The position numbers and the translations under genes were made by a program. 19,931 bases of DNA from Syntrophomonadaceae bacterium (lineage in GTDB: Bacteria; Bacillota; Dethiobacteria; DTU022): contig SLHT01000102.1 in assembly GCA_007136055.1 (NCBI GenBank), positions 1-19,931 on the forward strand, written 5' to 3'. How positions within the stretch are numbered: position 1 is the stretch's first letter; each line of letters starts with the position of its first letter. Shown in pieces: positions 6,448-13,925 of the stretch. The notes beneath the pieces were generated by a model that saw only the letters and a program-made list of their open reading frames with translations, was not told the DNA's origin and made no database searches.

Positions 6448-8157
6448 TTAATACAGTATCTCTTCAGATTCCTCTCTTAACTCACGCCTAGAAATTTTTC
6501 CCACATCAGTTTTCGGTAATTCCCCACGAAACTCAACAATGTTTGGTATTTTATAATGCGCTAAATGCTCCCGGCAGTAATTAGCAATATCTTCCTCAGA
6601 TATTGTCCCCCTGCCTTCTGAAAAAAGCACAACATATGCCTTGATATACTGACCTACTTTCGGATTCGGCACTCCAACAATCCCAGCCGCCTTTACTTGC
6701 GGATGGCTGATAATCACTTCTTCAATTTCCCTGGCAAAGACTGAATACCCCTTATACTTAATTAAATCCTTTTTGCGATCAACGTAATAAAAATAGCCTT
6801 CCTCATCCATTTTAACCAGGTCACCTGTCTTTAGCCATGTGCTGCCTTCAATATTTATGAGCGCATTAATATTCTCTTCAGCTCTGTTCCAATATCCCTT
6901 CATAACATTTGGTCCGCTTACTACTAACTCACCGACTTCTCCTGTGGGGAGAAAATCGTTAGTATCAGGGTTTACAACAGCAGCAGTAATATCTGATAAT
7001 GGAACACCGAATGAACCCGGTTTGGGACGATCATAAGGATTGACATGACAGGCACCGCTTACCTCGGTCATACCAAACCCTTCAAGGATCTTTGTACCGG
7101 TTCGTTTTTCCCAGCCCTTTATAGTTGTCTCGTGAAGGGTATCGGCCGCACATACAATAAGTTTAAGATTCTTCCAGTTGATACGATCTGTTTTTTTATA
7201 ATCCTTTAGCATATCGTAAAATGCAGGGACACCAAAAAAGATATTTGCTCCATATTCTTCCACCGATGCTAAAATTTCATCAAGGTCGGGAGTTGTTAAC
7301 AGCACTAATGTCGCTCCTAAAATTAAGCCATTTAACATGATGGCAACTTGTCCAAAAATATGGAATAAAGGTAGGTATGCAAGAAACACCTCCTGGCCGG
7401 GCTCGAGAAATGGCCATGAAGACTGAATCTGTTTTTGGTTGGCAAGCAGGTTATAATGAGTAAGCATAATACCCTTTGGTTGAGCTGTTGTTCCACCTGT
7501 ATAGGGCAGGGTTGCCACATCTTCTTTTGGTCTAAAGGTAATGTTAGGCGGACTTGGATCATGCTCCTTAAGAAGCGCCTGAAATTGATATATATTACCA
7601 TTATCCTTCAAATCAGTTTTAATTCCGGACTGAACATATTTTCTGGTGGCTTTTTTTCTAAAGATCTTTTTAAGGGTGGGCAGGTATTCTTCTATTCCGG
7701 TCAGGATAATACTTTGCAAAGGACAGTCAGCTTTTCTTACATTTTCATAAAGCATATCCTGACAAACAATATGCTGAGCCTGGCTGTCCAGAAGTTGATG
7801 CCTTAATTCACCACTTGTATATATCGGACTGATCGGTGTAACCGTTGCCCCTGCTTTCAAGGCGCCAAAATATGCAATAATAAATTGAGGACTATTTAAA
7901 AGGTAAAATGCTACTCTATCTCCTTTTTTAACCCCAACACTTGCAAGACCCGCAGCAAACCGATCTGATAATTCTCTTAATTGCCGGTAGCTAATTTTAT
8001 TTCCATAAAAAATAACTGCAGCCCTATTTAAAAATTGATCTGTGGCCCGATCAAATGCATTACTTAATGATTCCTCATCTACAGCAACTGACTCCGAAAC
8101 ACCTTCCGGGTAATACTTTAACCAGGGTTTTGCCAGGTAAATACTTGATTCTGTCAT
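6448..8157 (-). CDS. AMP-forming acyl-CoA synthetase (long-chain fatty-acid/carboxylate CoA ligase)
   Basis: A 569-residue class I adenylate-forming enzyme that activates a carboxylic acid with ATP and CoA. Motifs in order: P-loop TGGTTAQPKG (220-229), where the usual Gly after TT is Ala; GFGMTE (360-365); TGD (444-446); the hinge DRKKDLIKYKGY (460-471); and the C-terminal lysine in PKTDVGKISRREL (Lys554). A longer frame begins at 8235, but it runs into the preceding permease gene, and AGGAGG lies 9 bases before ATG 8157, which is therefore the start. It follows LivM by 38 bases and closes the second importer module, which suggests it activates what that importer brings in. It resembles the synthetase at 13926-15551 more than the one at 12299-13867. 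The chain length and substrate class cannot be told from sequence. Confidence 0.92.
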   Translation of the reverse strand: MTESSIYLAKPWLKYYPEGVSESVAVDEESLSNAFDRATDQFLNRAAVIFYGNKISYRQLRELSDRFAAGLASVGVKKGDRVAFYLLNSPQFIIAYFGALKAGATVTPISPIYTSGELRHQLLDSQAQHIVCQDMLYENVRKADCPLQSIILTGIEEYLPTLKKIFRKKATRKYVQSGIKTDLKDNGNIYQFQALLKEHDPSPPNITFRPKEDVATLPYTGGTTAQPKGIMLTHYNLLANQKQIQSSWPFLEPGQEVFLAYLPLFHIFGQVAIMLNGLILGATLVLLTTPDLDEILASVEEYGANIFFGVPAFYDMLKDYKKTDRINWKNLKLIVCAADTLHETTIKGWEKRTGTKILEGFGMTEVSGACHVNPYDRPKPGSFGVPLSDITAAVVNPDTNDFLPTGEVGELVVSGPNVMKGYWNRAEENINALINIEGSTWLKTGDLVKMDEEGYFYYVDRKKDLIKYKGYSVFAREIEEVIISHPQVKAAGIVGVPNPKVGQYIKAYVVLFSEGRGTISEEDIANYCREHLAHYKIPNIVEFRGELPKTDVGKISRRELREESEEILY

Positions 8158-8195
8158 TACATATAGCCTCCTAATAGCATTGTTGACATTTTTAG

Positions 8196-9233
8196 TTATT
8201 TTTTCGTTGCTATTTGAGCATAGCAATAGCGGCATTCTCTTCGGGTAAATACGTTCCGCTCTTTACAGCGGGGGCATTCTTTCTCGAGCATGTCTCGTAC
8301 CCAGTTAGCTATTCCTTCAGGCATAAAATGCACCAGCAACAGAACAATAATAGTAAAAAGAAGCATACGGTACTGAGGCACTACACGCATATATTCCAGT
8401 AAAGGATAGAGCACAAAAACTCCGACTACCGGCCCATAAATGGTTGCAATACCACCCAAGATAGTCCAGATAATTACCTGGAAAGACATTAAGATATCAA
8501 GCAAACCAGGACCGGCAATCCTCAGGTAGTGAGCATAAAGGCCTCCGGCAACCCCGGCATAGAAACCACTCAAACAAAATGCAGTTAGCTTATAGCGAAC
8601 TGTGTTAATACCGGAAGCGCGAACTGCTATTTCATCTTCACGGATAGCGTGAAATATGATGCCATATTTGGAAACGGTAATCTTCCATAAAACAGTAATG
8701 AGAGTAATCATTACAATAACCGCAATATAATATTCCTGTTGCCTGGTGGAAGCCAGGCGGGCAATCCCCGATATTCCTAATTCTCCGCCGGTGAAATCAG
8801 GGAAAAGGAATATAATGCCAGTCAACATCACCGGAAAGGCCAGGGTAACCAGGCCAAGATAAGGGCCTTTTAAGCGAAGAGCTGGAAAACCGACCAATAA
8901 ACCTGCTACTACTGCAACCACGGCACCAAGAACTATTGTCATCCAGTGTGGTAAATCTAATCTTAAATTAAGGATTGCTGTGCTGTAAGCTCCGATACCA
9001 AAGAAAAGAGCATGGCCGAAGCTAATCTGACCGACATAGCCTGCCAGGAAATCCCAACTAGCGGCAAAAATTGCAAATATACAGGCCAGGGTAAATATTC
9101 TCAGAATGTAAGGATCTTGCGTAAATAGAGGGAGCAGAATAAGACCAATCACAAACAGTGCAATAATGATCCTGCTGGGCAATGACAAGAACTCTTTTTG
9201 CATAAACCGAAAGCCCCATTTAAAAGAGAACAT
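8196..9233 (-). CDS. livM: HAAT-family ABC importer permease LivM with C-terminal zinc-ribbon tail
   Basis: A 345-residue inner-membrane permease. The family block GYVGQISFGHALFFGIGAY (65-83), the cytoplasmic coupling loop around SKYGIIFHAIREDEIAVRASGIN (188-210), and the LGGIATIYGPVVG helix (259-271) identify LivM. After the final helix and the usual MPEGIANWV end, the protein does not stop. It carries about 30 extra residues with Cys320, Cys323, Cys334 and Cys337 (CPRC-x10-CRYC), which looks like a small zinc ribbon facing the cytoplasm. The start ATG 9233 lies 3 bases after the LivH stop, using an AAGGAG inside the end of livH. With LivH it forms the channel of the second importer; no LivG/LivF follows, so it probably uses the ATPases encoded at 15581-17093. 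Confidence 0.92.
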   Translation of the reverse strand: MFSFKWGFRFMQKEFLSLPSRIIIALFVIGLILLPLFTQDPYILRIFTLACIFAIFAASWDFLAGYVGQISFGHALFFGIGAYSTAILNLRLDLPHWMTIVLGAVVAVVAGLLVGFPALRLKGPYLGLVTLAFPVMLTGIIFLFPDFTGGELGISGIARLASTRQQEYYIAVIVMITLITVLWKITVSKYGIIFHAIREDEIAVRASGINTVRYKLTAFCLSGFYAGVAGGLYAHYLRIAGPGLLDILMSFQVIIWTILGGIATIYGPVVGVFVLYPLLEYMRVVPQYRMLLFTIIVLLLVHFMPEGIANWVRDMLEKECPRCKERNVFTRRECRYCYAQIATKK

Positions 9234-9236
9234 AAG

Positions 9237-10106
9237 TTATCTTTCTCCTTCCAAAAACACGCCAAATAAACCTTCAGGTCTGATTAGAAGTATTATTACC
9301 ATTAAAGCCAGGGCAAAAGTAACCTTTAAAAAAGCGCCTCCGGGAATAAATATAACCACAAGCACTTCAGTAAATCCTAATATGAAAGCGCTAATAAAGG
9401 TCCCTTTAATACTACCCAAACCCCCCAGGATTACGATGGCTAGTATTATAACCAGCGGATTAATCCACATATGTGGCTCTAATACATAAATAGGGGCCAC
9501 CATTGCTCCAGCCAAAGCCGCTAAGACTACGGCTATAGTCATTGTATGGATAGCAACTTTTCGGACATCTACTCCCATTAAATTTGCTATCTCACGATCT
9601 TGTGCTGCAGCCCTTATTGCTATACCCAGTCTTGTTTTCATTAATAAATACCAGACTATAATCAGGGCAGTCATAACCACTGCCAGAGTAAGAATATACT
9701 GATTAGTTACTCTTACTCCAATAAGAGTAGTATGCCCTGATATTAAAGCAACAGCTCCCCGGTAATGGCCACCGAACAATATAAATATTATCTCCTGCAT
9801 CATCAGGGCTATGGCGATGGTAACGATTAAAGTAGATGTTTCCCTTTCCCGAACCGGATCTATAAGGTACCTGTATGATAAAACACCGAGGGCTGAGACC
9901 ACTAAGATAGAGAGAACTATAGATAGGATGGGATCGAAACCGGCCTGAACATTAAACAAAAATATCCCATAAGCAGCAACCATGTAAAAAGCGGTATGTG
10001 AAAGGTTAATAATTCGTGCTACGCCAAAGATGAGGGAAAAACCGATGGCAATCATCGCATAGACACAGCTATTTAAAAGACCTCTTACTAAAATATTTTC
10101 AATCAT
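9237..10106 (-). CDS. livH: HAAT-family ABC importer permease LivH
   Basis: A 289-residue permease with about eight hydrophobic segments. Typical LivH features are YAMIAIGFSLIFGVARIINLSHTAFYM near the N-terminus, the coupling loop TRLGIAIRAAAQDREIANLMGVD (about 158-180), and LGGLGSIKG near residue 229. It pairs with the LivM encoded 3 bases downstream to form the membrane channel of the second importer. The upstream binding-protein gene is 92 bases away, with a strong hairpin between. The GAGGAG ribosome site is 14 bases from ATG 10106, which is long; an in-frame CTG at 10115 has better spacing but is a rare start. Substrate specificity is set by the binding protein and is unknown. Confidence 0.93.
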   Translation of the reverse strand: MIENILVRGLLNSCVYAMIAIGFSLIFGVARIINLSHTAFYMVAAYGIFLFNVQAGFDPILSIVLSILVVSALGVLSYRYLIDPVRERETSTLIVTIAIALMMQEIIFILFGGHYRGAVALISGHTTLIGVRVTNQYILTLAVVMTALIIVWYLLMKTRLGIAIRAAAQDREIANLMGVDVRKVAIHTMTIAVVLAALAGAMVAPIYVLEPHMWINPLVIILAIVILGGLGSIKGTFISAFILGFTEVLVVIFIPGGAFLKVTFALALMVIILLIRPEGLFGVFLEGER

Positions 10107-10143
10107 TAGGTTCAGGACAACTCCTCACTATAAGGCTTTGCAT

Positions 10144-10192
10144 AAGATGGCAGATAACTCTCCGTATATAAAGGAGCGCTATCTGCCATCTT
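10144..10192 (-). promoter_or_regulatory. Strong intergenic hairpin between binding-protein and permease genes
   Basis: AAGATGGCAGATA (10144-10156) and TATCTGCCATCTT (10180-10192) are a perfect 13-base inverted repeat. An inner CTCC/GGAG pair (10160-10163 and 10173-10176) lengthens the stem. It starts 6 bases after the binding-protein stop codon. No U-tract follows on the minus strand, so it is more likely an mRNA 3'-stabilising or partial-attenuation element than a full terminator. Confidence 0.6.
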
Positions 10193-10198
10193 GCTTAT

Positions 10199-11539
10199 TT
10201 AACGATCTTTCCAGTAATCAATAACCCGTGGTGGTATTTTGTAAGGCACTGCGCCTTGATAAGTTATTTCCACACCTTCCGCAGGTGACCATTCGTAAGG
10301 CCAGACAGCAACTAGTTCTCCATCCTGCCACTGGTTGGAGAACCCTGTGACAAAACCGGGACCCCAGGTAACGTCATGAACTTCGTCAAACACAACTCGC
10401 CCCAGCGCTCCTTCATAATCTGCATTTGCAATCTCTTCTGCAAGCGCCTCTGAATCAATTGTACCTATGTTTTCAATTGCATCTTTAATTAGATAGAGAG
10501 CATCATAAGTCCCCGCTGAATGAGATGGTGTATCATCATAGGTTTCCATAAATGTATCCCAAAAAGGAATGCTTTTTTCCGTTGCCGCAGCGCGCCCATA
10601 AGTATTGAGACTCATATCATATTCTCCATAACCACCGGTCGCTTCCAGGTAACCTGCTTTCTGATTTTCCACACTTAAACCAACTGAGCAGGCCGGTATT
10701 TCCAACTCGCCCCACTGCCGGCCATAGGTGATTGCAACCGGTCCTGAATTTGCCATATAGATGATATGAGCACCCTGTGACTGTATTTCTGTAAGCTCCG
10801 TAGATATATCTGTAGCGGTAGCCGAGGGCCTCCAAACTCCAACTACTTCCATACCCATAGCCGGTATTTGCTGCTGCGCGATCTGGACCAGGGGCTCATT
10901 CCAGGTCAGCATTTCCATAAGTATAGCAACTCGCGGAGTATCAATTCCCAGTTCCGCTCTGACTGAATTAGCGACTTCGTTTAGGAGAATGAATGAAAGG
11001 GTTACCAGTTCAATATTATTTGGCGGAGCTATTCGGAAAAGATATTTGTAACGGTCATAATCTACGTCAACTCTTCCTTCAAGAAGCGACCTGTCGGCTG
11101 CTCCGGCAATCATAAATATTTTGTTGTTGTCAACAGCGACTTCCGTCATCGGAAGCACAGCTTCTGTCCGAAAACCACCAATAAATAGATCAACATCATC
11201 AACAGCAATAGCTCTTTCAACAGCTGAAACAGCATCATCTACACTCTGTAATTCGTTGGTATCAACCATCACTGTTTGAATCATGTAGTTTTTATCTCCG
11301 ACATTGATTCCGCCGGCAGCATTTATTTCCTCTTTAGCCAACTCGGCACCATACCAGCTGTGATCACCCTGGACGAAACCCATTGGTCCAACAATTCCGA
11401 CCTTGAGGAAATTGGCTTCTTCGCCTTCATCAACTTCATCAACATCAACAGGTGAATCGTCACAACCAGTGGCAACTAGAAGCAGTATACAAATTACAAG
11501 GATTAATAAACTAAGTATTGACCACCTATGTCTGAACAT
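10199..11539 (-). CDS. LivJ/LivK-like ABC substrate-binding lipoprotein (Peripla_BP_6 family)
   Basis: A 446-residue extracytoplasmic binding protein. The N-terminus has a basic MFRHR, a hydrophobic core, and a lipobox VATGC with Cys26 as the expected lipidated residue, as in Gram-positive binding proteins. A very acidic linker (DDSPVDVDEVDEGEE) follows. The mature domain begins FLKVGIVGPMGFVQG and continues with AELAKEEINAAGGINV, the usual start of the type I periplasmic-binding fold; FIGGFRTEAVLPMTEVA and SAGTYDALYLIKDAI are further family blocks. GGAGGTG sits 5 bases before ATG 11539. It delivers substrate to the LivH/LivM pair downstream. The family binds amino acids, amides, urea or aromatic and other carboxylic acids. 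The adjacent CoA ligases favour a carboxylic acid, but this is inference. Confidence 0.92.
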   Translation of the reverse strand: MFRHRWSILSLLILVICILLLVATGCDDSPVDVDEVDEGEEANFLKVGIVGPMGFVQGDHSWYGAELAKEEINAAGGINVGDKNYMIQTVMVDTNELQSVDDAVSAVERAIAVDDVDLFIGGFRTEAVLPMTEVAVDNNKIFMIAGAADRSLLEGRVDVDYDRYKYLFRIAPPNNIELVTLSFILLNEVANSVRAELGIDTPRVAILMEMLTWNEPLVQIAQQQIPAMGMEVVGVWRPSATATDISTELTEIQSQGAHIIYMANSGPVAITYGRQWGELEIPACSVGLSVENQKAGYLEATGGYGEYDMSLNTYGRAAATEKSIPFWDTFMETYDDTPSHSAGTYDALYLIKDAIENIGTIDSEALAEEIANADYEGALGRVVFDEVHDVTWGPGFVTGFSNQWQDGELVAVWPYEWSPAEGVEITYQGAVPYKIPPRVIDYWKDR

Positions 11540-11586
11540 TAGAACACCTCCAATTTTTTAACACTCTGGTCTTCTGTTAAATAACT

Positions 11587-11619
11587 CTAGTCCATGTTCT
11601 GAAATACATCGATCACCAC
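11587..11619 (-). other. Very short reading frame with ribosome site: leader peptide or synthetase N-terminal scrap
   Basis: AAGGAG (11624-11629) precedes tandem GTG codons (11617-11619 and 11614-11616), opening VVIDVFQNMD and then TAG. IDVFQN resembles the FDIFQN at the N-terminus of the synthetase at 13926-15551. With the adjacent synthetase scar this could be the start of another lost copy. The match is only a few residues, and a leader for the binding-protein gene is equally possible. Confidence 0.2.
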
Positions 11620-11642
11620 TTTTCTCCTTGTGTTTTCTTGTT

Positions 11643-11830
11643 TTACAACAGTTCAGCTTCTATTAATTTCCATCTTAATATTTTTCCAATGACGCTTTTC
11701 GGCTGTGGAATCTTATCGGGATATTAAGCCTGTTAGTGGCTTAACCTGGGTCATAATTTGTTCACAACCTTACTGTTTTTTCCAGGGCATCGTATACGAG
11801 GTTACCTCCATCGCAATAATGATACAACAT
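11643..11830 (-). pseudogene. Internally deleted acyl-CoA synthetase remnant
   Basis: Two pieces of an AMP-forming acyl-CoA synthetase remain. The first (11762-11830) starts with ATG behind GGGAGGT, 9 bases after the thioesterase stop, and contains NLVYDALEKTVRL, a typical synthetase N-terminus, before a TGA. The second (11643-11723), in another frame, contains QPKSVIGKILRW, the C-terminal catalytic-lysine motif of the family (compare LPKSKVGKLLKREL in the synthetase ending at 13926), and runs to a TAA. The roughly 500 residues expected between them are absent. A 38-base non-coding spacer with a perfect palindrome (11724-11744) lies at the junction. The operon-like spacing indicates a once-functional gene. 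The product is surely inactive. Confidence 0.7.
11724..11744. repeat. Perfect 7-base palindrome at the synthetase deletion junction
   Basis: TTAAGCC (11724-11730) and GGCTTAA (11738-11744) flank a 7-base loop. It lies exactly in the spacer between the two synthetase fragments. There is no U-tract, so it is not an obvious terminator. It could be the footprint of an excised element or the structure that promoted the deletion. Confidence 0.55.
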
Positions 11831-11839
11831 CCACCTCCC

Positions 11840-12262
11840 TTAGCCATTTCCTGACGCGAGCTTATTTCTTATTTCTTGCGGTATTGCCACGGGCTGGCGG
11901 GTCTTCGCATGAACGAAAACATAAACAATTTTCCCTGTAGCGGCCAGATCTCCGCTGCCATGCTTATACAGCGAACCACATAGCTGCATGCTTTTGTTCC
12001 CCAGAATAACCTCTTCTATACAAATATCGACAAGATCATTTAAAAAGAGGGGGTTTTTATAATCAAAATTAATATTGGCAATGGCCACATCAATTTGATC
12101 CTCGAACAGTTGGTCCCATAAAACACCCCTGGAACGCAAAAACTCATCCGCGGCAATACTGTCAAACCATTTCATATGATTAATAAAAAAAACAGTAGTA
12201 GAAAGATCCAGATCAAAAAAGCGCACTTTCAGCTGGCTTGTATGCAGAGACTGCTTGGTCAT
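11840..12262 (-). CDS. Hotdog-fold acyl-CoA thioesterase (4HBT family)
   Basis: A 140-residue cytosolic protein of the 4-hydroxybenzoyl-CoA thioesterase family, which hydrolyses acyl-CoA to free acid and CoA. The N-terminal VRFFDLDLSTTVFFINHMKWFDSIAADEF fits the family's active-site block, with Asp19 where the catalytic aspartate of the Pseudomonas 4HBT enzyme lies. The glycine that usually follows (as in DxxG) is replaced by Thr. The central beta strands (INFDYKNPLFLNDLVDICIEEV and KSMQLCGSLYK) follow the usual pattern. The ribosome site GGGAGGT is about 12 bases before ATG 12262. The gene lies 36 bases after a CoA ligase, so it may release CoA from a product or limit its accumulation. YbgC/FadM-like members are the closest alternatives. 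Confidence 0.85.
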   Translation of the reverse strand: MTKQSLHTSQLKVRFFDLDLSTTVFFINHMKWFDSIAADEFLRSRGVLWDQLFEDQIDVAIANINFDYKNPLFLNDLVDICIEEVILGNKSMQLCGSLYKHGSGDLAATGKIVYVFVHAKTRQPVAIPQEIRNKLASGNG

Positions 12263-12298
12263 TTATCTTTCTTAACCTCCCTGGCTTTCACTTAATAT

Positions 12299-13867
12299 TT
12301 AGACCCGGCGATCATGGTCTTTCCAGTACTCGTTTCTAATCCGCTTCTTATCAATTTTCCCAAGATTAGTAAGGGGAATCTCCGGCCAGAAATCGACCGA
12401 CTTGGGCGCAACCAGACTTCCTTTGCGTTCTTTTACAAATGCAATCAATTCTTCTGATGAAGCCTCTCCAGGATTCTTCAAGACAACTATTGCTTTGACA
12501 GCTTCACCCCACTTATCATCGGGCACGCCGACCACAGCGACATTTTTTACTGCCTGATGCTCGAATAATAAGTCTTCAATCTCTTTTGGGTATATATTAA
12601 ATCCTCCACTGACAATCATATCCTTGGATCGATCGAGGATAAATAAATAGCCATCTTTATCCAGGCGCCCCAGATCACCGGTATAGAGCCACCCTTCCTT
12701 TATTGTTTCCGCTGTTGCCTCCGGGTTTTTTAAGTACCCGTCCATGAGGTTAGGGCAGCGAGCTGCAATTTCGCCAATTGATCCTCTCTCCACTTCTTTC
12801 CCTTCGCTTTCAATCTTTACTTCGCAGAGGATATTTGGCCGCCCACAGGAACCGAAAACTCTTTTTTCTTTTTCCGGATCGGCAATTAAGTGTTCATCCC
12901 TGGGCAGAACGCTAATCATCATTGGCGCTTCTGTTTGTCCGTATAATTGAGTAAATATTGGGCCAAAGGTTTCAACCGCGGCCTTAAGACGATCAGGAGC
13001 AATGGCTGCTGCCCCGTAGACCACATTACGCAAACTACTCAAATCATACTTGTCGCGATTGGGGCAGTCGAGCATAGCGTATATCATTGTCGGGACAATG
13101 AAGGTTGAAGTAATTTTTTCCTGTTCAACCATTTTTAAAAAATATTCAGGCTCAAAATGATCGACGATAACGCAGATTCCCCTTCTTAATAGCACCGGCA
13201 TAATTAAGCACCCGGCTCCGTGAGTGAGGGGAGTGACAAAAGCAAATTTCTCTTCTGCTTCAAGACCCAGCTCCAACATCTCCAAAAGGTAAGTAAAGAC
13301 CCAGGACCGGTGTGAAAGCATCACTCCTTTTGGTAATCCGGTAGTTCCACCGGTATAGTAAATGCCGCAGAGATCCTCTGGTTGCACCTTCTCATTAAAC
13401 GGAACCGGCTTACTATCTGCAATTAAAGACTGTAAATGCATATGTCCCGTAGGAACAGCGCCGGAATCTTTGCTGACACAAATAAAGTGACGTACTGTTT
13501 CCAGGGAAGGGATCATCTCTAAAACACGATCTGTCATTTTTTCATGGTAGATTAGGGTCGTACATTCAGCATGATTCATCATATAGATGTGGGCATCTGA
13601 ACCGAGTAAAACAGCCAGGGGCACCCTAACTACACCCATCTTCGCCAGGGCATACTCGCAGAAGATGTATTCCGGGCAATTCTGCATGAGAAAAGCTGCC
13701 TTATCGCCCTTTTTTAAACCCAGTTTCCGCAGCGCTTCTCCAAGACACAGGGTCTTAAGACCTATTTCCTGAAAAGTAAACTGTTCTCCATTGTGTTGAA
13801 GCGCAACTCTTTCCTCATAAAAATCGGTGCAGCGATCATATAAATCGCCTACAGTTAATGATTCCAT
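12299..13867 (-). CDS. AMP-forming acyl-CoA synthetase (fatty-acid/carboxylate CoA ligase)
   Basis: A 522-residue class I adenylate-forming CoA ligase of normal length. Motifs are YTGGTTGLPKG (171-181), YGQTE (309-313), YTGD (395-398), the hinge DRSKDMIVSGGFNIYP (412-427), and the C-terminal lysine in LTNLGKIDKK (Lys504). The SGGFNIYPKEIE form is that of the medium/short-chain and aryl-acid ligase branch, unlike the KYKGY/KHKGY form of the other two synthetases here, so its substrate is probably different. AGGAGG lies 9 bases before ATG 13867. It sits 58 bases after the next synthetase and 36 bases before the thioesterase, inside the transport operon. It could activate the imported acid or a pathway intermediate. 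Confidence 0.93.
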   Translation of the reverse strand: MESLTVGDLYDRCTDFYEERVALQHNGEQFTFQEIGLKTLCLGEALRKLGLKKGDKAAFLMQNCPEYIFCEYALAKMGVVRVPLAVLLGSDAHIYMMNHAECTTLIYHEKMTDRVLEMIPSLETVRHFICVSKDSGAVPTGHMHLQSLIADSKPVPFNEKVQPEDLCGIYYTGGTTGLPKGVMLSHRSWVFTYLLEMLELGLEAEEKFAFVTPLTHGAGCLIMPVLLRRGICVIVDHFEPEYFLKMVEQEKITSTFIVPTMIYAMLDCPNRDKYDLSSLRNVVYGAAAIAPDRLKAAVETFGPIFTQLYGQTEAPMMISVLPRDEHLIADPEKEKRVFGSCGRPNILCEVKIESEGKEVERGSIGEIAARCPNLMDGYLKNPEATAETIKEGWLYTGDLGRLDKDGYLFILDRSKDMIVSGGFNIYPKEIEDLLFEHQAVKNVAVVGVPDDKWGEAVKAIVVLKNPGEASSEELIAFVKERKGSLVAPKSVDFWPEIPLTNLGKIDKKRIRNEYWKDHDRRV

Positions 13868-13925
13868 CCTGTTTTTCCTCCTTTATGCCAAAAAAACAAT
13901 TTGAGGCCGTAAAAATTAAAAAACT

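Noticed and set aside
8158..8235. N-terminal extension of the acyl-CoA synthetase
   Set aside because: It overlaps the livM end and contains the AGGAGG that serves ATG 8157.
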